NCBI RefSeq assembly: GCF_041228105.1
Contig: NZ_CP166097.1
Location: 930,001 to 994,000 of the forward strand
Reading direction: 5' to 3'
DNA from: Pectobacterium aroidearum
GTDB lineage: Bacteria; Pseudomonadota; Gammaproteobacteria; Enterobacterales; Enterobacteriaceae
Length of the DNA: 64,000 nt
Both the position numbers and the translations under genes were made by a program. The notes below the pieces were generated by a model that worked only from the letters and a program-made list of their open reading frames with translations, did no database searches and was not told the DNA's origin. The first letter of the stretch is position 1, and the number at the start of each line of letters is the position of its first letter. Below, in pieces: positions 19,074 through 28,150 of the stretch.

Positions 19074-21530
19074 ATGTCACAAGATCCATTCCTGGAACGA
19101 GAAGCAGAAAAATACGAATCCCCCATCCCCAGTCGTGAATATATTTTGGCGCACATCGCCAAGCGCGATACCCCGATTAGCCGGGAAGAATTAGCCGCCG
19201 ACCTGCAATTAACCGGAGAAGAACCTCTCGAAGCACTGCGCCGCCGCCTGCGTGCGATGGAGCGTGACGGTCAGCTTATTTTTACCCGCCGCCAGTGTTA
19301 TGCGTTGCCGGAAAAACTCGATCTGCTGCGTGGGACGGTTATTGGTCACCGCGATGGCTTTGGCTTCCTGCGTGTGGAAGGCCGCAAAGACGATCTTTAT
19401 CTGTCGGCTGAAGAGATGAAACGGGCGATTCACGGCGATGTCGTGCTGGCACAGCCGCTGGGCGCGGATCGTAAAGGCCGTCGTGAAGGGCGCATCGTGC
19501 GCGTGCTGGAACCGCGTACCGGACAAATTGTCGGCCGCTATTTTGTCGATGCCGGTGTCGGGTTCGTAGTGCCGGATGACAGTCGTCTGAGCTTTGATAT
19601 TCTGATCCCGAAAGAAGAAATTAACGGCGCCCGCATGGGCTTTGTGGTGGTGGTTGAACTGACGCAACGCGCCACGCGCCGCACGAAGGCGGTCGGTAAG
19701 ATCGTCGAGATCCTCGGTGATAACATGGGAACCGGGCTGGCGGTGGATATCGCCCTGCGTACCCACGATATTCCGCACACCTGGCCACCGAAAGTGGAAG
19801 AGCAGGTGAAAGATCTTGCCGAGGAAGTGCCGGAAGCGGCGAAAAAAGGTCGTGTGGATCTGCGTAAGCTGCCGCTGGTAACGATTGACGGCGAAGATGC
19901 CCGTGATTTTGATGACGCCGTGTACTGCGAGAAGAAACGCGGCGGCGGCTGGCGGCTGTGGGTTGCCATCGCGGACGTAAGCTATTATGTGCGGCCGAAT
20001 ACGCCGCTCGACCATGAAGCGAGGGCGCGTGGCACCTCGGTGTACTTCCCGTCGCAGGTGGTCCCAATGCTGCCGGAAGTGCTGTCGAACGGACTATGTT
20101 CGCTTAACCCGCAGGTTGACCGTCTGTGTATGGTCTGTGAAATGACGGTATCGGCACAGGGCAAGCTGTCGTCCTACAAATTCTATGAAGCGGTGATGAG
20201 TTCACACGCGCGTCTGACCTACACCAAAGTGTGGAATATTCTGCAAGGCGACGCTGAGCTGCGTGAGCATTACAAACCGCTGGTGGGTGGGCTGGAAGAG
20301 CTGCACCACATGTATAAGGTGCTTGAGCACGCGCGTGAAGTGCGGGGCGGTATCGCGTTTGAAACTGAAGAAGCGAAGTTCATTTTCAACGCTGAGCGCC
20401 GTATCGATCGTGTGGAAGCCGTGGTGCGTAATGATGCCCATAAGCTGATCGAAGAGTGCATGATTCTGGCGAATATCTCCGCCGCGAAATTTGTGGAGAA
20501 AAACGAAGAGCCAGCGCTGTTCCGTGTACACGATCAGCCGAGTGAAGATCATGTATTAGCTCTGCGCAGCGTGTTGGGCGAGCTGGGTCTGACGCTGAAA
20601 GGTGGAATGAAACCACAGCCGAAAGACTACGCGGAATTGATGAATGAGGTGGCGGATCGCCCCGATCGGGAAATGCTGCAAACCATGCTGCTGCGTTCCA
20701 TGAAACAGGCGATTTATGACCCGGAAAACCGGGGGCACTTCGGGTTGGCATTGACGTCTTACGGCCACTTTACGTCGCCGATTCGTCGTTATCCTGACCT
20801 GTCGCTGCACCGCGCGATTAAATATCTGCTGAGCAATCGCCATGAGCGTTGGACACCGACGGGTGGCTGGCACAGCGATATTAACGAGATGCTACAGCTG
20901 GGTATGCACTGTTCGATGACGGAGCGCCGGGCGGATGAAGCCACGCGCGACGTTGCGGACTGGCTGAAGTGCGACTTTATGCAGGATCACGTGGGTGAAG
21001 TCTTTACGGGAATCATCTCCAGCGTGACCGGTTTTGGCTTCTTCGTACGCCTGAAAGATCTGTTTATTGATGGTCTGGTGCACGTTTCTACGCTGGATAA
21101 TGACTACTACCGTTACGATAATATCGGTCAGCGGCTGATCGGTGAATCACGCGGGCAAGTTTATCGCCTAGGCGATGAAGTCGAAATCCGCGTTGAGGCG
21201 GTGCATATGGATGAGCGCAACATTGATTTTGCGTTGATTTCCAGCACGCGCAAGGTTCGTGGTGAAGGGAAAACCGCGCGCGACCGTGCGAAGAAACCGG
21301 ATTCGCGTGAGGCTAAGCCAGCTCGACGTCGTCGCAGCGCCAGCAAAGCGCCAGCAAACTTTGAGCCGGATGCCGCATTCCGCAAAGAAGGCGACCGCAA
21401 CGCGAAATCGGATAAGCCAAAAGCCAAGCCGAAAAAGAATCGCGATAAAGCGAAAAAGAACGCGGAAAAAACGCGTAAAATCGCCGCCGCAACCAAAGCG
21501 AAACGAGCAAAGAAAAAGTCTGCTGAGTAA
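19074..21530 (+). CDS. rnr: Ribonuclease R
   Basis: Processive 3'-5' exoribonuclease that degrades structured RNA, active in RNA quality control, trans-translation and cold or stationary phase. Domains in order: N-terminal helix-turn-helix, two cold-shock domains (about 80-220), the RNB catalytic domain with [12 protein letters not shown] (catalytic aspartates), an S1 domain (about 640-725), and a long Lys/Arg/Ala-rich tail of about 90 residues. The ATG at 19074 has GGAGG upstream and gives [17 protein letters not shown], matching E. coli; the frame is open to 19029 but that part is not conserved. It follows nsrR by 41 bases. Confidence 0.98.
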   Translation: MSQDPFLEREAEKYESPIPSREYILAHIAKRDTPISREELAADLQLTGEEPLEALRRRLRAMERDGQLIFTRRQCYALPEKLDLLRGTVIGHRDGFGFLRVEGRKDDLYLSAEEMKRAIHGDVVLAQPLGADRKGRREGRIVRVLEPRTGQIVGRYFVDAGVGFVVPDDSRLSFDILIPKEEINGARMGFVVVVELTQRATRRTKAVGKIVEILGDNMGTGLAVDIALRTHDIPHTWPPKVEEQVKDLAEEVPEAAKKGRVDLRKLPLVTIDGEDARDFDDAVYCEKKRGGGWRLWVAIADVSYYVRPNTPLDHEARARGTSVYFPSQVVPMLPEVLSNGLCSLNPQVDRLCMVCEMTVSAQGKLSSYKFYEAVMSSHARLTYTKVWNILQGDAELREHYKPLVGGLEELHHMYKVLEHAREVRGGIAFETEEAKFIFNAERRIDRVEAVVRNDAHKLIEECMILANISAAKFVEKNEEPALFRVHDQPSEDHVLALRSVLGELGLTLKGGMKPQPKDYAELMNEVADRPDREMLQTMLLRSMKQAIYDPENRGHFGLALTSYGHFTSPIRRYPDLSLHRAIKYLLSNRHERWTPTGGWHSDINEMLQLGMHCSMTERRADEATRDVADWLKCDFMQDHVGEVFTGIISSVTGFGFFVRLKDLFIDGLVHVSTLDNDYYRYDNIGQRLIGESRGQVYRLGDEVEIRVEAVHMDERNIDFALISSTRKVRGEGKTARDRAKKPDSREAKPARRRRSASKAPANFEPDAAFRKEGDRNAKSDKPKAKPKKNRDKAKKNAEKTRKIAAATKAKRAKKKSAE

Positions 21531-21567
21531 GGTTAGCTAACCTGTTTCCTCCCCTGTGAAGGGGAGG
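21530..21567. other. Palindrome and hairpin between rnr and rlmB
   Basis: A perfect 14-bp palindrome AGGTTAGCTAACCT (21530-21543) directly follows the rnr stop. CCTCCCC (21548-21554) then pairs with GGGGAGG (21561-21567). No T-tract follows. The second hairpin may attenuate or stabilise the rnr-rlmB message. Confidence 0.5.
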
Positions 21568-21637
21568 ATGGCGTGGGGCAAACCTCTATCTCTAAATTAA
21601 CGGGCACTGCCTGTTATGGTTAATTTGAAGAGTATCA

Positions 21638-22369
21638 ATGAGCGAAATTATTTACGGTATCCATGCAGTTAAGGCACTGCTTGAGCGCGATCCACAGCGT
21701 TTTCTGGAAGTTTTTGTTCTGAAAGGACGCGACGATCGTCGCCTTCAGCCCGTGATTGCGGAGCTGGAAGCGCAGGGCATCGTCATTCAAGTGGCGAATC
21801 GCCAATGGCTGGATAAGCAGGCTGACGACGCGGTGCATCAGGGGATCGTAGCGAAGGTCAAAGAAGGGCGGAAATATCAGGAAAACGACCTGCCTGCGCT
21901 GTTAGACAATCTGGAAACGCCTTTCCTGCTGATATTGGACGGCGTGACCGATCCGCATAATCTGGGTGCATGCCTGCGTAATGCGGACGGTGCTGGCGTA
22001 CATGCGGTGATCGTGCCGCGCGATCGCTCTGCGCAGCTTAATGCGACGGTGAAGAAGGTTGCCTGTGGTGCAGCGGAAACCGTACCAGTTATCAGCGTGA
22101 CCAATCTGGCGCGTACGATGCGTCTGTTGCAGGAGCGTAATATCTGGATCGTCGGCACGGCGGGTGAAGCGGATCATACGCTGTACCAAAGCAAGCTGAC
22201 CGGGCCACTGGCGCTGGTCATGGGCGCGGAAGGGGAAGGGATGCGTCGCCTGACCCGCGAGCACTGTGATGAGTTGATCAGTATTCCGATGGCAGGCAGC
22301 GTGTCTTCACTGAATGTGTCTGTTGCCACTGGCGTGTGTCTGTTTGAAGCCGTTCGCCAGCGCGCATAA
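21638..22369 (+). CDS. rlmB: 23S rRNA Gm2251 2'-O-methyltransferase RlmB
   Basis: SpoU-family (SPOUT) enzyme that methylates the ribose of G2251 in the P loop of 23S rRNA using SAM. It has an N-terminal L30e-like substrate-binding domain (residues 1-75) and a C-terminal knotted domain with the motifs [30 protein letters not shown] and [17 protein letters not shown]. At 243 residues it equals the E. coli length. It is downstream of rnr as in E. coli. Confidence 0.98.
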   Translation: MSEIIYGIHAVKALLERDPQRFLEVFVLKGRDDRRLQPVIAELEAQGIVIQVANRQWLDKQADDAVHQGIVAKVKEGRKYQENDLPALLDNLETPFLLILDGVTDPHNLGACLRNADGAGVHAVIVPRDRSAQLNATVKKVACGAAETVPVISVTNLARTMRLLQERNIWIVGTAGEADHTLYQSKLTGPLALVMGAEGEGMRRLTREHCDELISIPMAGSVSSLNVSVATGVCLFEAVRQRA

Positions 22370-22389
22370 TTAGAGTCGCGAATGATAGC

Positions 22390-22415
22390 AAAGAGGTGCC
22401 CTGGGGCACCTCTTT
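22390..22415. terminator. Terminator between rlmB and chemoreceptor
   Basis: AAAGAGGTGCC (22390-22400), loop CTGG, GGCACCTCTTT (22405-22415). The A/T flanks suit both strands, and it separates the convergent rlmB and chemoreceptor genes. Confidence 0.85.
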
Positions 22416-22425
22416 GTCGTTGGGT

Positions 22426-23961
22426 CTATGCAGCGGGGCTCGCCAGCCTGTGAATGCTTTGTTGCGAAGGCTGTAAAAGCCGGAAGACGGAAACCGCGTC
22501 AGAAAGCACAATCGCCTGTTGTTCCAGCGAGTGAGCGGCAGAAGAGGATTGTTCTACCAACACGGTGTTTTGCTGCGTGTTTTGATCCATTTCTATGATG
22601 GCCTGACCGACCTGAGAAATACCGCGGTGCTGCTCGTCCGAGGCGGTTGTAATGTCCTTCATGATGGTGTGAACCTGCGTCACTGACTGGACAATCCCTT
22701 CCATCGTTTTCCCTGCGCCGTTAACGAGCGCCGCGCCGTTATTAATCTGCGAAACTGACTCACCAATTAGCGTATCGATCTCTTTGGCTGCCTGCGCGCT
22801 GCGCTGTGCCAGATTACGCACTTCGCTGGCGACGACGGCAAAACCGCGTCCCTGCTCACCGGCTCGCGCCGCTTCTACCGCAGCATTGAGTGCCAGAATA
22901 TTGGTTTGAAACGCGATACTGTTAATCATTGAAGTAATTTCAGCGATACGGTGGGAGCTTTGCGCGATACCGTGCATAGTATTGACGGCTTTAGAAACCT
23001 GCTCTCCCCCCAGATTTGCGGTATCGGAAGCATCCATCACCAGCCGATTGGCCTGATGGGCGTTATCGGCATTCTGTTTCACCGTCGATGTCAGCTGTTC
23101 CATGCTGGCAGCGGTTTCTTCCAGTGCAGCGGCCTGTTGCGTGGTGCGAGAGGAGAGGTCGGCGTTACCCGCAGAAATTTCCCCAGCGGCATAGGAAATC
23201 TGGTTCGCGCTGAGGCGAATTTTATCAATCATGCTGTGCAGATTACTGTTCATCTGCCCCATAGCTGAAATCAGCTGGCCTAATTCATCGCGGCGTTCAT
23301 TGTGAAGTTGTACGGTGAGATCGCCTTCCGCAATGGCGCGGGTGGCGTGTAACGCCTGATGTAGCGGGCGTACGATCTGCCGCGAGATAACGATTGCCGT
23401 GGTCAGACCGAGTATGATGGCGATAAGCGTAATCACGCCCAGCTGGATATCACTGTTTATGACATTACGCCCCGCACGACTTTCTTCCGTGAAATAAAGC
23501 TTGTTGATGTTTTCCTGCAACTGCGCCATTTGATTATTGAGCTCGCTGAGCGTCTGTTGACTAACGGTAGGGCTCATGACTTGCTGGCGCTGAGTCAGGT
23601 AAGCGTTGAGGGAGGCGCTGATATCCTGAATGGCGCTTTTATCTTCCGCTGGCCAGTTCCCTGTTGCAATCTCCTTCAGCAACGCGGATAGCTCGTCGTT
23701 GATATTACCGATCGCGTTGTCATGTTGCTCCAGATACTGTGCTTTACGCTCCAGCGCGTAGCCAAAGTTGCCTTCCCGCGCAACGACGGTTTTGTCATAC
23801 ATGGCGCCAAGACGGCTGATGCGTTTTAACGACTGGTCGCTATTGTGTAATCCGTAAAAGCCGACCATGGAGAGAATCACCCCCATGATGAGCAATAAAC
23901 CAAATCCTACCAATAACTTTCGCGTTACAGACAGGTTTTGAAATGACATCCAGCGCAGCAT
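22426..23961 (-). CDS. Methyl-accepting chemotaxis protein (511 aa)
   Basis: Inner-membrane chemoreceptor. TM1 is at about residues 14-36, a short four-helix periplasmic domain follows to about 180, TM2 is at about 182-202, and HAMP is at about 205-257. The signalling domain carries the standard tip [13 protein letters not shown]. There is no CheR-docking tail; the protein ends HRLASPAA. I take the ATG at 23961 because AGGAAG lies upstream; an in-frame ATG at 23982 is also possible. A sigma-28 promoter pattern lies about 145 bases upstream, so expression with the flagellar regulon is likely. Ligand unknown. Confidence 0.92.
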   Translation of the reverse strand: MLRWMSFQNLSVTRKLLVGFGLLLIMGVILSMVGFYGLHNSDQSLKRISRLGAMYDKTVVAREGNFGYALERKAQYLEQHDNAIGNINDELSALLKEIATGNWPAEDKSAIQDISASLNAYLTQRQQVMSPTVSQQTLSELNNQMAQLQENINKLYFTEESRAGRNVINSDIQLGVITLIAIILGLTTAIVISRQIVRPLHQALHATRAIAEGDLTVQLHNERRDELGQLISAMGQMNSNLHSMIDKIRLSANQISYAAGEISAGNADLSSRTTQQAAALEETAASMEQLTSTVKQNADNAHQANRLVMDASDTANLGGEQVSKAVNTMHGIAQSSHRIAEITSMINSIAFQTNILALNAAVEAARAGEQGRGFAVVASEVRNLAQRSAQAAKEIDTLIGESVSQINNGAALVNGAGKTMEGIVQSVTQVHTIMKDITTASDEQHRGISQVGQAIIEMDQNTQQNTVLVEQSSSAAHSLEQQAIVLSDAVSVFRLLQPSQQSIHRLASPAA

Positions 23962-24103
23962 AAACTTCTTCCTTTCGTTCATTAATTATTTACCGTTATC
24001 GCAGGCCAATAACGGTTTAGTTGTCGTTGTGTGTTTGCATAAAGAAGGCAGGTGATGAACGTGAAACGTGCTCCTATCTAACTGATAAAAAATGCCTTAT
24101 CTG

Positions 24104-24130
24104 TTATCGGCATTTCAGATGCAATGCTTA
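24104..24130 (-). promoter_or_regulatory. Sigma-28 promoter for chemoreceptor
   Basis: On the minus strand TAAG and GCCGATAA are separated by exactly 15 bases. This is the flagellar sigma-28 pattern TAAA-N15-GCCGATAA with one change in the -35 element. Transcription would start about 135 bases before the chemoreceptor ATG. Confidence 0.7.
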
Positions 24131-24331
24131 TCCATTTTCTTAAAAAATGTGAGGATACTCGTGCGGATAGAGCGGCCGAGGGAATAAAGCGCTTCACAGG
24201 GGATTCCTGCATTGTTTATCACGTAAAGTCATGTATAGACGCTTTGCTATGCGAGAATCATCTATATTCTTCATGCTTCCTCTTATTTATTGCTGATGCG
24301 CCAACGGGGCTCATTTAAAAGGAATATCGCT

Positions 24332-24730
24332 ATGCCTATTGTTACGTCGCTACTCGCTTTCGCCTCTTATTTCTTTATCGGGTTTGCCATGGTGCTGGCC
24401 TTTCTGTTTATCTACACCCGCGTTACGCCGCATGATGAATGGGCGCTGATTAAAGAGAACAATGGTACGGCAGCCATTGGGTTTGGTGGGGCGTTAATTG
24501 GCTATGTGATCCCGCTTTCCAGTGCGGCGATTAATTCCGTGAGTCTGGTGGATTACATTACCTGGGGCGTGGTTGCGCTGGTGGTGCAATTACTGATTTA
24601 TTTCGCTGTGCGCCTGTATATGCCGCGTCTTAGCCAGCATATCCAGAATAACGATGTTGCCTCTGGTGCCTTTCTTTGTGCCGCCTCGCTCAGCGGCGGG
24701 ATTCTGAATGCGGCGTGTATGTCGTATTAA
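24332..24730 (+). CDS. yjfL: DUF350 membrane protein YjfL
   Basis: Small inner-membrane protein of the DUF350/UPF0719 family with four predicted membrane segments; function unknown. The ATG at 24332, with AAAGGAA upstream, gives a 132-residue product, the same length as E. coli YjfL. In E. coli it sits in the rlmB-yjfIJKLM segment. Here only yjfL remains of that group and a chemoreceptor gene lies between it and rlmB. Confidence 0.93.
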   Translation: MPIVTSLLAFASYFFIGFAMVLAFLFIYTRVTPHDEWALIKENNGTAAIGFGGALIGYVIPLSSAAINSVSLVDYITWGVVALVVQLLIYFAVRLYMPRLSQHIQNNDVASGAFLCAASLSGGILNAACMSY

Positions 24731-24747
24731 TTTGCCACTGCATGACG

Positions 24748-24775
24748 ATACCGGGAATCTGCCCGGTATTTTTTT
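24748..24775 (+). terminator. Terminator of yjfL
   Basis: ATACCGGG (24748-24755), loop AATCTG, CCCGGTAT (24762-24769), then a run of Ts. Confidence 0.9.
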
Positions 24776-24821
24776 GTCCGCCACCCTCGCCAACCATGTT
24801 TTGACAACCAGTCTCGCAGAT

Positions 24822-25130
24822 TCAGCGGTACAGCACGGCGCGCGCGAACCACATGCCGGGGAGCGTTGCGGCCTCGGATTTCAGCACAATCACATAATAG
24901 TGTGCGCCGGAGGCATCGGCTTTTTGTTGAAGGGCGCGATCGACATCATCTGCGTTTCCGCGCATGCTCACCGAAATCGTCCCCATTTTTTCCAACTGGC
25001 TGGTTTGCGCGTAGCGAATTTCAAGCGCTTTCTCCGCAGGCGGCGGTGCCGCGACAGGCTTACCTTGTATGATCTGGCAGCCGGACAGCACCAGTATTAA
25101 GGGTAAGAAAAGTATCCGTACGATTTTCAT
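24822..25130 (-). CDS. bsmA: Biofilm peroxide resistance lipoprotein BsmA
   Basis: Predicted lipoprotein of the DUF1471 (YdgH/BhsA/McbA) family, linked in E. coli to peroxide resistance and biofilm behaviour. The signal peptide ends in the lipobox LSGC with C18. The mature protein has the DUF1471 pattern LEKMGTISVSMRGNADD, ALQQKADASGAHYYVIV and a C-terminal ARAVLYR. It is convergent with yjfL. In E. coli bsmA (yjfO) is also between yjfL and yjfP. Confidence 0.88.
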   Translation of the reverse strand: MKIVRILFLPLILVLSGCQIIQGKPVAAPPPAEKALEIRYAQTSQLEKMGTISVSMRGNADDVDRALQQKADASGAHYYVIVLKSEAATLPGMWFARAVLYR

Positions 25131-25307
25131 CGTTTCAGCCAGACAGGAATAGATAGCGGAAGTGTAGCACTATTACAAAATCCACTATGAAGGCTTATTT
25201 TGGGTTGACCAGATTGTTACTAATTGACTATTTTAATTTGTCTATGGGTATGAACTCTGGATTAAACGATCAGATTTCTGTAGTCATTTATTTGGATGGA
25301 GTAGGGC

Positions 25308-25643
25308 ATGGGAATTGCCACTTGTCAGATCAAGGAACTCACCTTAAGTGCACGCTCGGTAGAAGCAATTGAACAAATCAACACATTAGTTGATAGCGCA
25401 AACCGACTAGCATTCGCTGTTTCAACCACCCCTCTTTACAGTATTTTCAGCGATCCCCGCAGCGCTAAAGACGTTACTTATAATATTAGCGATTATGATT
25501 GGGAACTTTACGGCCAAGCAATGGCTGGTATACCAAATATTCTCAGGCATAAATTGGATCAAGTCGTGGAGCCCATGGCATGGTCTTCTGTAGGAGAAGA
25601 GTCTGAATTCTGGAAGTGTGTCTATGCGTCGTACAATAAGTAG
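25308..25643 (+). CDS. Unknown small cytosolic protein (111 aa)
   Basis: I do not recognise this protein. It has no signal peptide or membrane segment. It contains a mixed helical N-terminal half and a C-terminal half with YNISDYDWELYGQAMAG and a Trp-rich end (AWSSVGEESEFWKCVYASYN). GGAG lies about 7 bases before the ATG. The next gene begins inside its last 20 bases, so the two form an operon. Base composition is more AT-rich than the flanking bsmA and prfH, suggesting acquired DNA. A remnant or small effector with a following immunity gene is one possibility, purely by layout. Confidence 0.7.
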   Translation: MGIATCQIKELTLSARSVEAIEQINTLVDSANRLAFAVSTTPLYSIFSDPRSAKDVTYNISDYDWELYGQAMAGIPNILRHKLDQVVEPMAWSSVGEESEFWKCVYASYNK

Positions 25644-26082
25644 GTTTATCTTTTTCTTCTTTATTGCTGGCTATATACACGCAGCCGAACCTTCATTACA
25701 TGAATTAGATTCGATCTATCAGCAGTGCCGTGATCGGGGCAAGGAAAGTCCCGTCACATTACCGCCTGAAAATGATTGGTTCTGGACGTTAAACGACGAT
25801 GATAAAGCCACTACGCTTGTTTATTTGAATGAACAGGCGATGAACCGCTGTACCGGAAGTGAGGTGGATAAATTGGCGCTAAAAGCATTCCATTTGGCGG
25901 TGGAGGGCGAACGCGGGTTTTTGGATAGGCTCATTGCGGCGCGAACAACAACGTTAAAGCCTTTGCAGCAGCAATGGATAGCTTCGCATCGTGATGAGCT
26001 TAATCGACTCGGTCAACAGTCAGATCTACAGATGCCGTTCAGCCTATCCCAATACTTTAAGGCCATTTCCGAGAAGAAATAA
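25624..26082 (+). CDS. Unknown exported protein (152 aa)
   Basis: Not recognised. The N-terminus MRRTISRFIFFFFIAGYIHA is a Sec signal peptide with likely cleavage after A-x-A-like IHA, leaving a mature protein of about 130 residues, mostly helical, with two cysteines (in QQCRDRG and NRCTG) that could form a disulphide in the periplasm. The ATG at 25624 is preferred to the GTG at 25618. It overlaps the preceding unknown gene by 20 bases. The pairing of a small unsecreted protein with a small periplasmic one resembles effector-immunity pairs, but there is no motif to support this. Confidence 0.72.
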   Translation: MRRTISRFIFFFFIAGYIHAAEPSLHELDSIYQQCRDRGKESPVTLPPENDWFWTLNDDDKATTLVYLNEQAMNRCTGSEVDKLALKAFHLAVEGERGFLDRLIAARTTTLKPLQQQWIASHRDELNRLGQQSDLQMPFSLSQYFKAISEKK

Positions 26083-26108
26083 CAGGCGGGCAATCGGTGC
26101 CCGCCTGT
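26082..26108. terminator. Hairpin between unknown operon and prfH
   Basis: A perfect 11-bp stem, ACAGGCGGGCA (26082-26092) and TGCCCGCCTGT (26098-26108), with a 5-base loop lies between two convergent genes. Neither side has a strong T-tract. Confidence 0.65.
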
Positions 26109-26117
26109 GAGTTGAGG

Positions 26118-26741
26118 TCAGCGCGACGTGACCAGCGTGAAATCTTCGGCTTTGAAGACTTTTACCGGATTGCCGCGTTCGATCTGGTGATGGAACAGAC
26201 GCCGCTGTGCCCGTAGTTCGGCATGCAGCTGTTGCTGTAACGCTTCCAGACGATAGGCGATGAGGTAACAGGCCAGACGCTTGTTCGCGTGCTGGCTGCG
26301 CTCACTCTGCACCTTCACTGTGATGCCGCTGGCGACATGAGTAGCGCGGACGGCAGACTCGGTTTTATTCACATGCTGTCCGCCGGGGCCGGAGGATTTG
26401 GTGGCTTCAAAACGAATCTCGTTATCGGCAAACGCCTGTTCCTGATGAAAGCGTGCGACGCCGATAAACCAGTTCTTACGTCCACCCCCTTTACGCCACG
26501 GGCTATTGCACGTCCACTGAAGCGTACCGCACCAGTTGGCAGCCAGCGGTTCCGCCCGATCGCCGTTTAACAGCACCAGTGCGGAACGCAGTGTGCCAGA
26601 GCGTTTCCCTGCTTCGGTTTCGATGATCTCACATTCGATACCTTGCCGGGCGGCATCCCGTATCAGAGCCTGTAAGGCTTTTGCCGTTGCCAGCATGCAT
26701 TCGTCCGGCCCCTGCGCGGCGGAGAACTGAAGCAATATCAT
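26118..26741 (-). CDS. prfH: Release-factor-like ribosome rescue protein PrfH
   Basis: Class-I release-factor homologue lacking the codon-recognition part. The GGQ peptidyl-tRNA hydrolysis motif is at residues 120-122 in [14 protein letters not shown], and a basic C-terminal tail follows. By family knowledge PrfH releases peptides from ribosomes whose 16S rRNA decoding centre has been cut, so that the partner RtcB can reseal the RNA. The gene overlaps rtcB by the ATGA of its start, with GGAGG upstream, so the two are co-expressed in a fixed ratio. At 207 aa it is of typical length. Confidence 0.95.
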   Translation of the reverse strand: MILLQFSAAQGPDECMLATAKALQALIRDAARQGIECEIIETEAGKRSGTLRSALVLLNGDRAEPLAANWCGTLQWTCNSPWRKGGGRKNWFIGVARFHQEQAFADNEIRFEATKSSGPGGQHVNKTESAVRATHVASGITVKVQSERSQHANKRLACYLIAYRLEALQQQLHAELRAQRRLFHHQIERGNPVKVFKAEDFTLVTSR

Positions 26742-27859
26742 TTATCCTCCCCGCGCGTTTTGTAGGTGAGAACCGGTTTCAGGCGAGCAATCAGCGTGAT
26801 TAATCCCGCCTGTTGCATCGCGCCAATCACGCTGTCTATCGGTTTGTAGGCTTCTGGCGCTTCCTGAAAAATCAGCTGCCTGTCCTGACAAATGACGCGG
26901 CTGCCAAAGCGGGTACGTGCCAGTTGCTGGGCGCTGTAACGTGAAGACAGCCGATCTTTGCACTCCGTGCGCATCCACTTTCTCCCTGCGCCATGTGCCA
27001 GTGAATACAGGCTGTCGGCGTGAGGGATAGGTTGTACGATGTAGCTGTAGTCACCGCGTGAACCGGGAATGATGACCGGGCCGCAGTCGGCAGGCGTCGC
27101 GCCTTTGCGGTGCAGCCAGCCAGAAATGCCTTCAATCGTTGTCGGTGTCACCAGATTGTGGTTCACGTCCAGTACGGCATCGCCTTCCGTATGCCAGCGA
27201 TCCAGCATCCGCAGCGCGATCAGTCGCCGATTGTTGGTAGCAAACGTCAGCGCGAACTGGTGCTGTTCCAGATAGGCCTCTGCGGCTGGCGTGTTGGCTT
27301 CAAGCCCCTGATGGCTGAATTCCCGCACATGGGCTTCCAGGATGGTTTGCCCTAATCCGCGTGAGCCGCTGTGAACGAGCAACAGAAGCTGTTTAGGATC
27401 AATATGCAGCTCGTGCAGCGCATCCGGCTGATAAATGTCATCAAGCTGCTGCAATTCTGCAAAGTGGTTGCCGCCGCCGATGGTGCCTAGCGAATAGCGG
27501 AAATCCGCCAGCGCGGGGGGAATTTCGATATCGTCTTCCAGTGGTCCATCAATATTGCCAAGCCGTTTCTCCAGCTTATCCAACGAAATCTTATTGGCAT
27601 TAAGGCCTGTGCGCCATAGCGCCATGCCGCAGCCGATATCGTTTCCGACCAGCGCCGGATAGAAGCGCTGTTGTGAAAAAAAGGCGGCGCCAATAGGGTA
27701 GCCACGGCCCGGATGCAAATCTGGCATGCCGGCCACGCGGACCATATCGGGAAGTTGTGATGTAATTTGAAGCTGTTGGATTGCTTTATCTTCAATCCAG
27801 GTATTTTCCGTCGCGATCACACTGACGCGCGCCGAAATAGAGCGAATAGCATTGCCCAT
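26738..27859 (-). CDS. rtcB: RNA ligase RtcB (PrfH-associated type)
   Basis: GTP- and manganese-dependent RNA ligase that joins 2',3'-cyclic phosphate (3'-phosphate) and 5'-OH ends. Key residues are intact: the metal cysteine in GNDIGCGM (C77), GGGNH (128-132), HSGSRGLG (H163), DVNHN, and the guanylylated histidine in LAHGAGRKW (H289). At 373 residues it is shorter than E. coli RtcB (408), and pairing with prfH instead of rtcA marks it as the RtcB2-type partner of PrfH. It has its own 5' region with a sigma-54 promoter, a short leader ORF and a hairpin at the ribosome-binding site. No rtcR regulator or rtcA was seen in the window. Confidence 0.95.
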   Translation of the reverse strand: MGNAIRSISARVSVIATENTWIEDKAIQQLQITSQLPDMVRVAGMPDLHPGRGYPIGAAFFSQQRFYPALVGNDIGCGMALWRTGLNANKISLDKLEKRLGNIDGPLEDDIEIPPALADFRYSLGTIGGGNHFAELQQLDDIYQPDALHELHIDPKQLLLLVHSGSRGLGQTILEAHVREFSHQGLEANTPAAEAYLEQHQFALTFATNNRRLIALRMLDRWHTEGDAVLDVNHNLVTPTTIEGISGWLHRKGATPADCGPVIIPGSRGDYSYIVQPIPHADSLYSLAHGAGRKWMRTECKDRLSSRYSAQQLARTRFGSRVICQDRQLIFQEAPEAYKPIDSVIGAMQQAGLITLIARLKPVLTYKTRGEDK

Positions 27860-27860
27860 A

Positions 27861-27876
27861 GATCATCCTGCTGATC
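27861..27876 (-). promoter_or_regulatory. Hairpin over the rtcB ribosome-binding site
   Basis: On the minus strand GATCA-GCAGGA-TGATC lies immediately before the rtcB ATG, with the AGGA ribosome-binding sequence in the loop. The 5-bp stem could modulate rtcB translation; it is short, so this is tentative. Confidence 0.4.
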
Positions 27877-27942
27877 AATTTAAAAATAGGGTAAGGCAGG
27901 CTACAGCTGGGGGGATAACGCAAAGCGGAAAAGAATGCGGAA

Positions 27943-27987
27943 TTAGTCCCGAGATGTCCTGCAAAGAATCAGAGTTAGTGTTGTCAT
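27943..27987 (-). CDS. Candidate 14-aa leader peptide before rtcB
   Basis: A 15-codon ORF encodes MTTLTLILCRTSRD. AAAGGAG lies exactly 8 bases before its ATG, a much stronger ribosome-binding site than that of rtcB itself. It is about 70 bases downstream of the predicted sigma-54 start site and ends 83 bases before rtcB. It contains rare codons (CTA, AGG, CGG). This layout fits a regulatory leader peptide that reports translation status to rtcB-prfH, but expression and conservation are unknown. It could also be an unrelated small protein. Confidence 0.5.
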   Translation of the reverse strand: MTTLTLILCRTSRD

Positions 27988-28068
27988 GATGTCGTCTCCT
28001 TTGTCAGTGTGGGGGAAGGGTGAAAAAGCGTCGGCATAATACTCAAGTGGGGGCCACCGTGCAATACC

Positions 28069-28084
28069 TGCAACACGATGGCCA
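28069..28084 (-). promoter_or_regulatory. Sigma-54 promoter for rtcB-prfH
   Basis: On the minus strand TGGCCATCGTGTTGCA has GG-N10-GC spacing and the TGGC and TTGCA blocks of the sigma-54 consensus TGGCACG-N4-TTGCW. E. coli rtcBA is transcribed by sigma-54 under RtcR, so the class of promoter fits. The start would be near 28058. Confidence 0.75.
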
Positions 28085-28095
28085 CGAAGAGGGGG

Positions 28096-28133
28096 GCTTT
28101 TGTGTCGCGCGATTAAAATGGCGACACAAAAGC
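28096..28133. other. 13-bp perfect inverted repeat
   Basis: GCTTTTGTGTCGC (28096-28108) and GCGACACAAAAGC (28121-28133) flank a 12-base spacer. It lies 18 bases beyond the chemoreceptor stop and just upstream of the sigma-54 promoter. It may be a transcript-end hairpin for the chemoreceptor, although no T-tract follows, or a regulator site for rtcB. Confidence 0.6.
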
Positions 28134-28150
28134 GGAGATTTTACTGGGGG

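Noticed and set aside
25187..25372. 61-aa open frame before the unknown operon
   Set aside because: No ribosome-binding site, overlaps the better-supported 25308 gene, no recognisable features.
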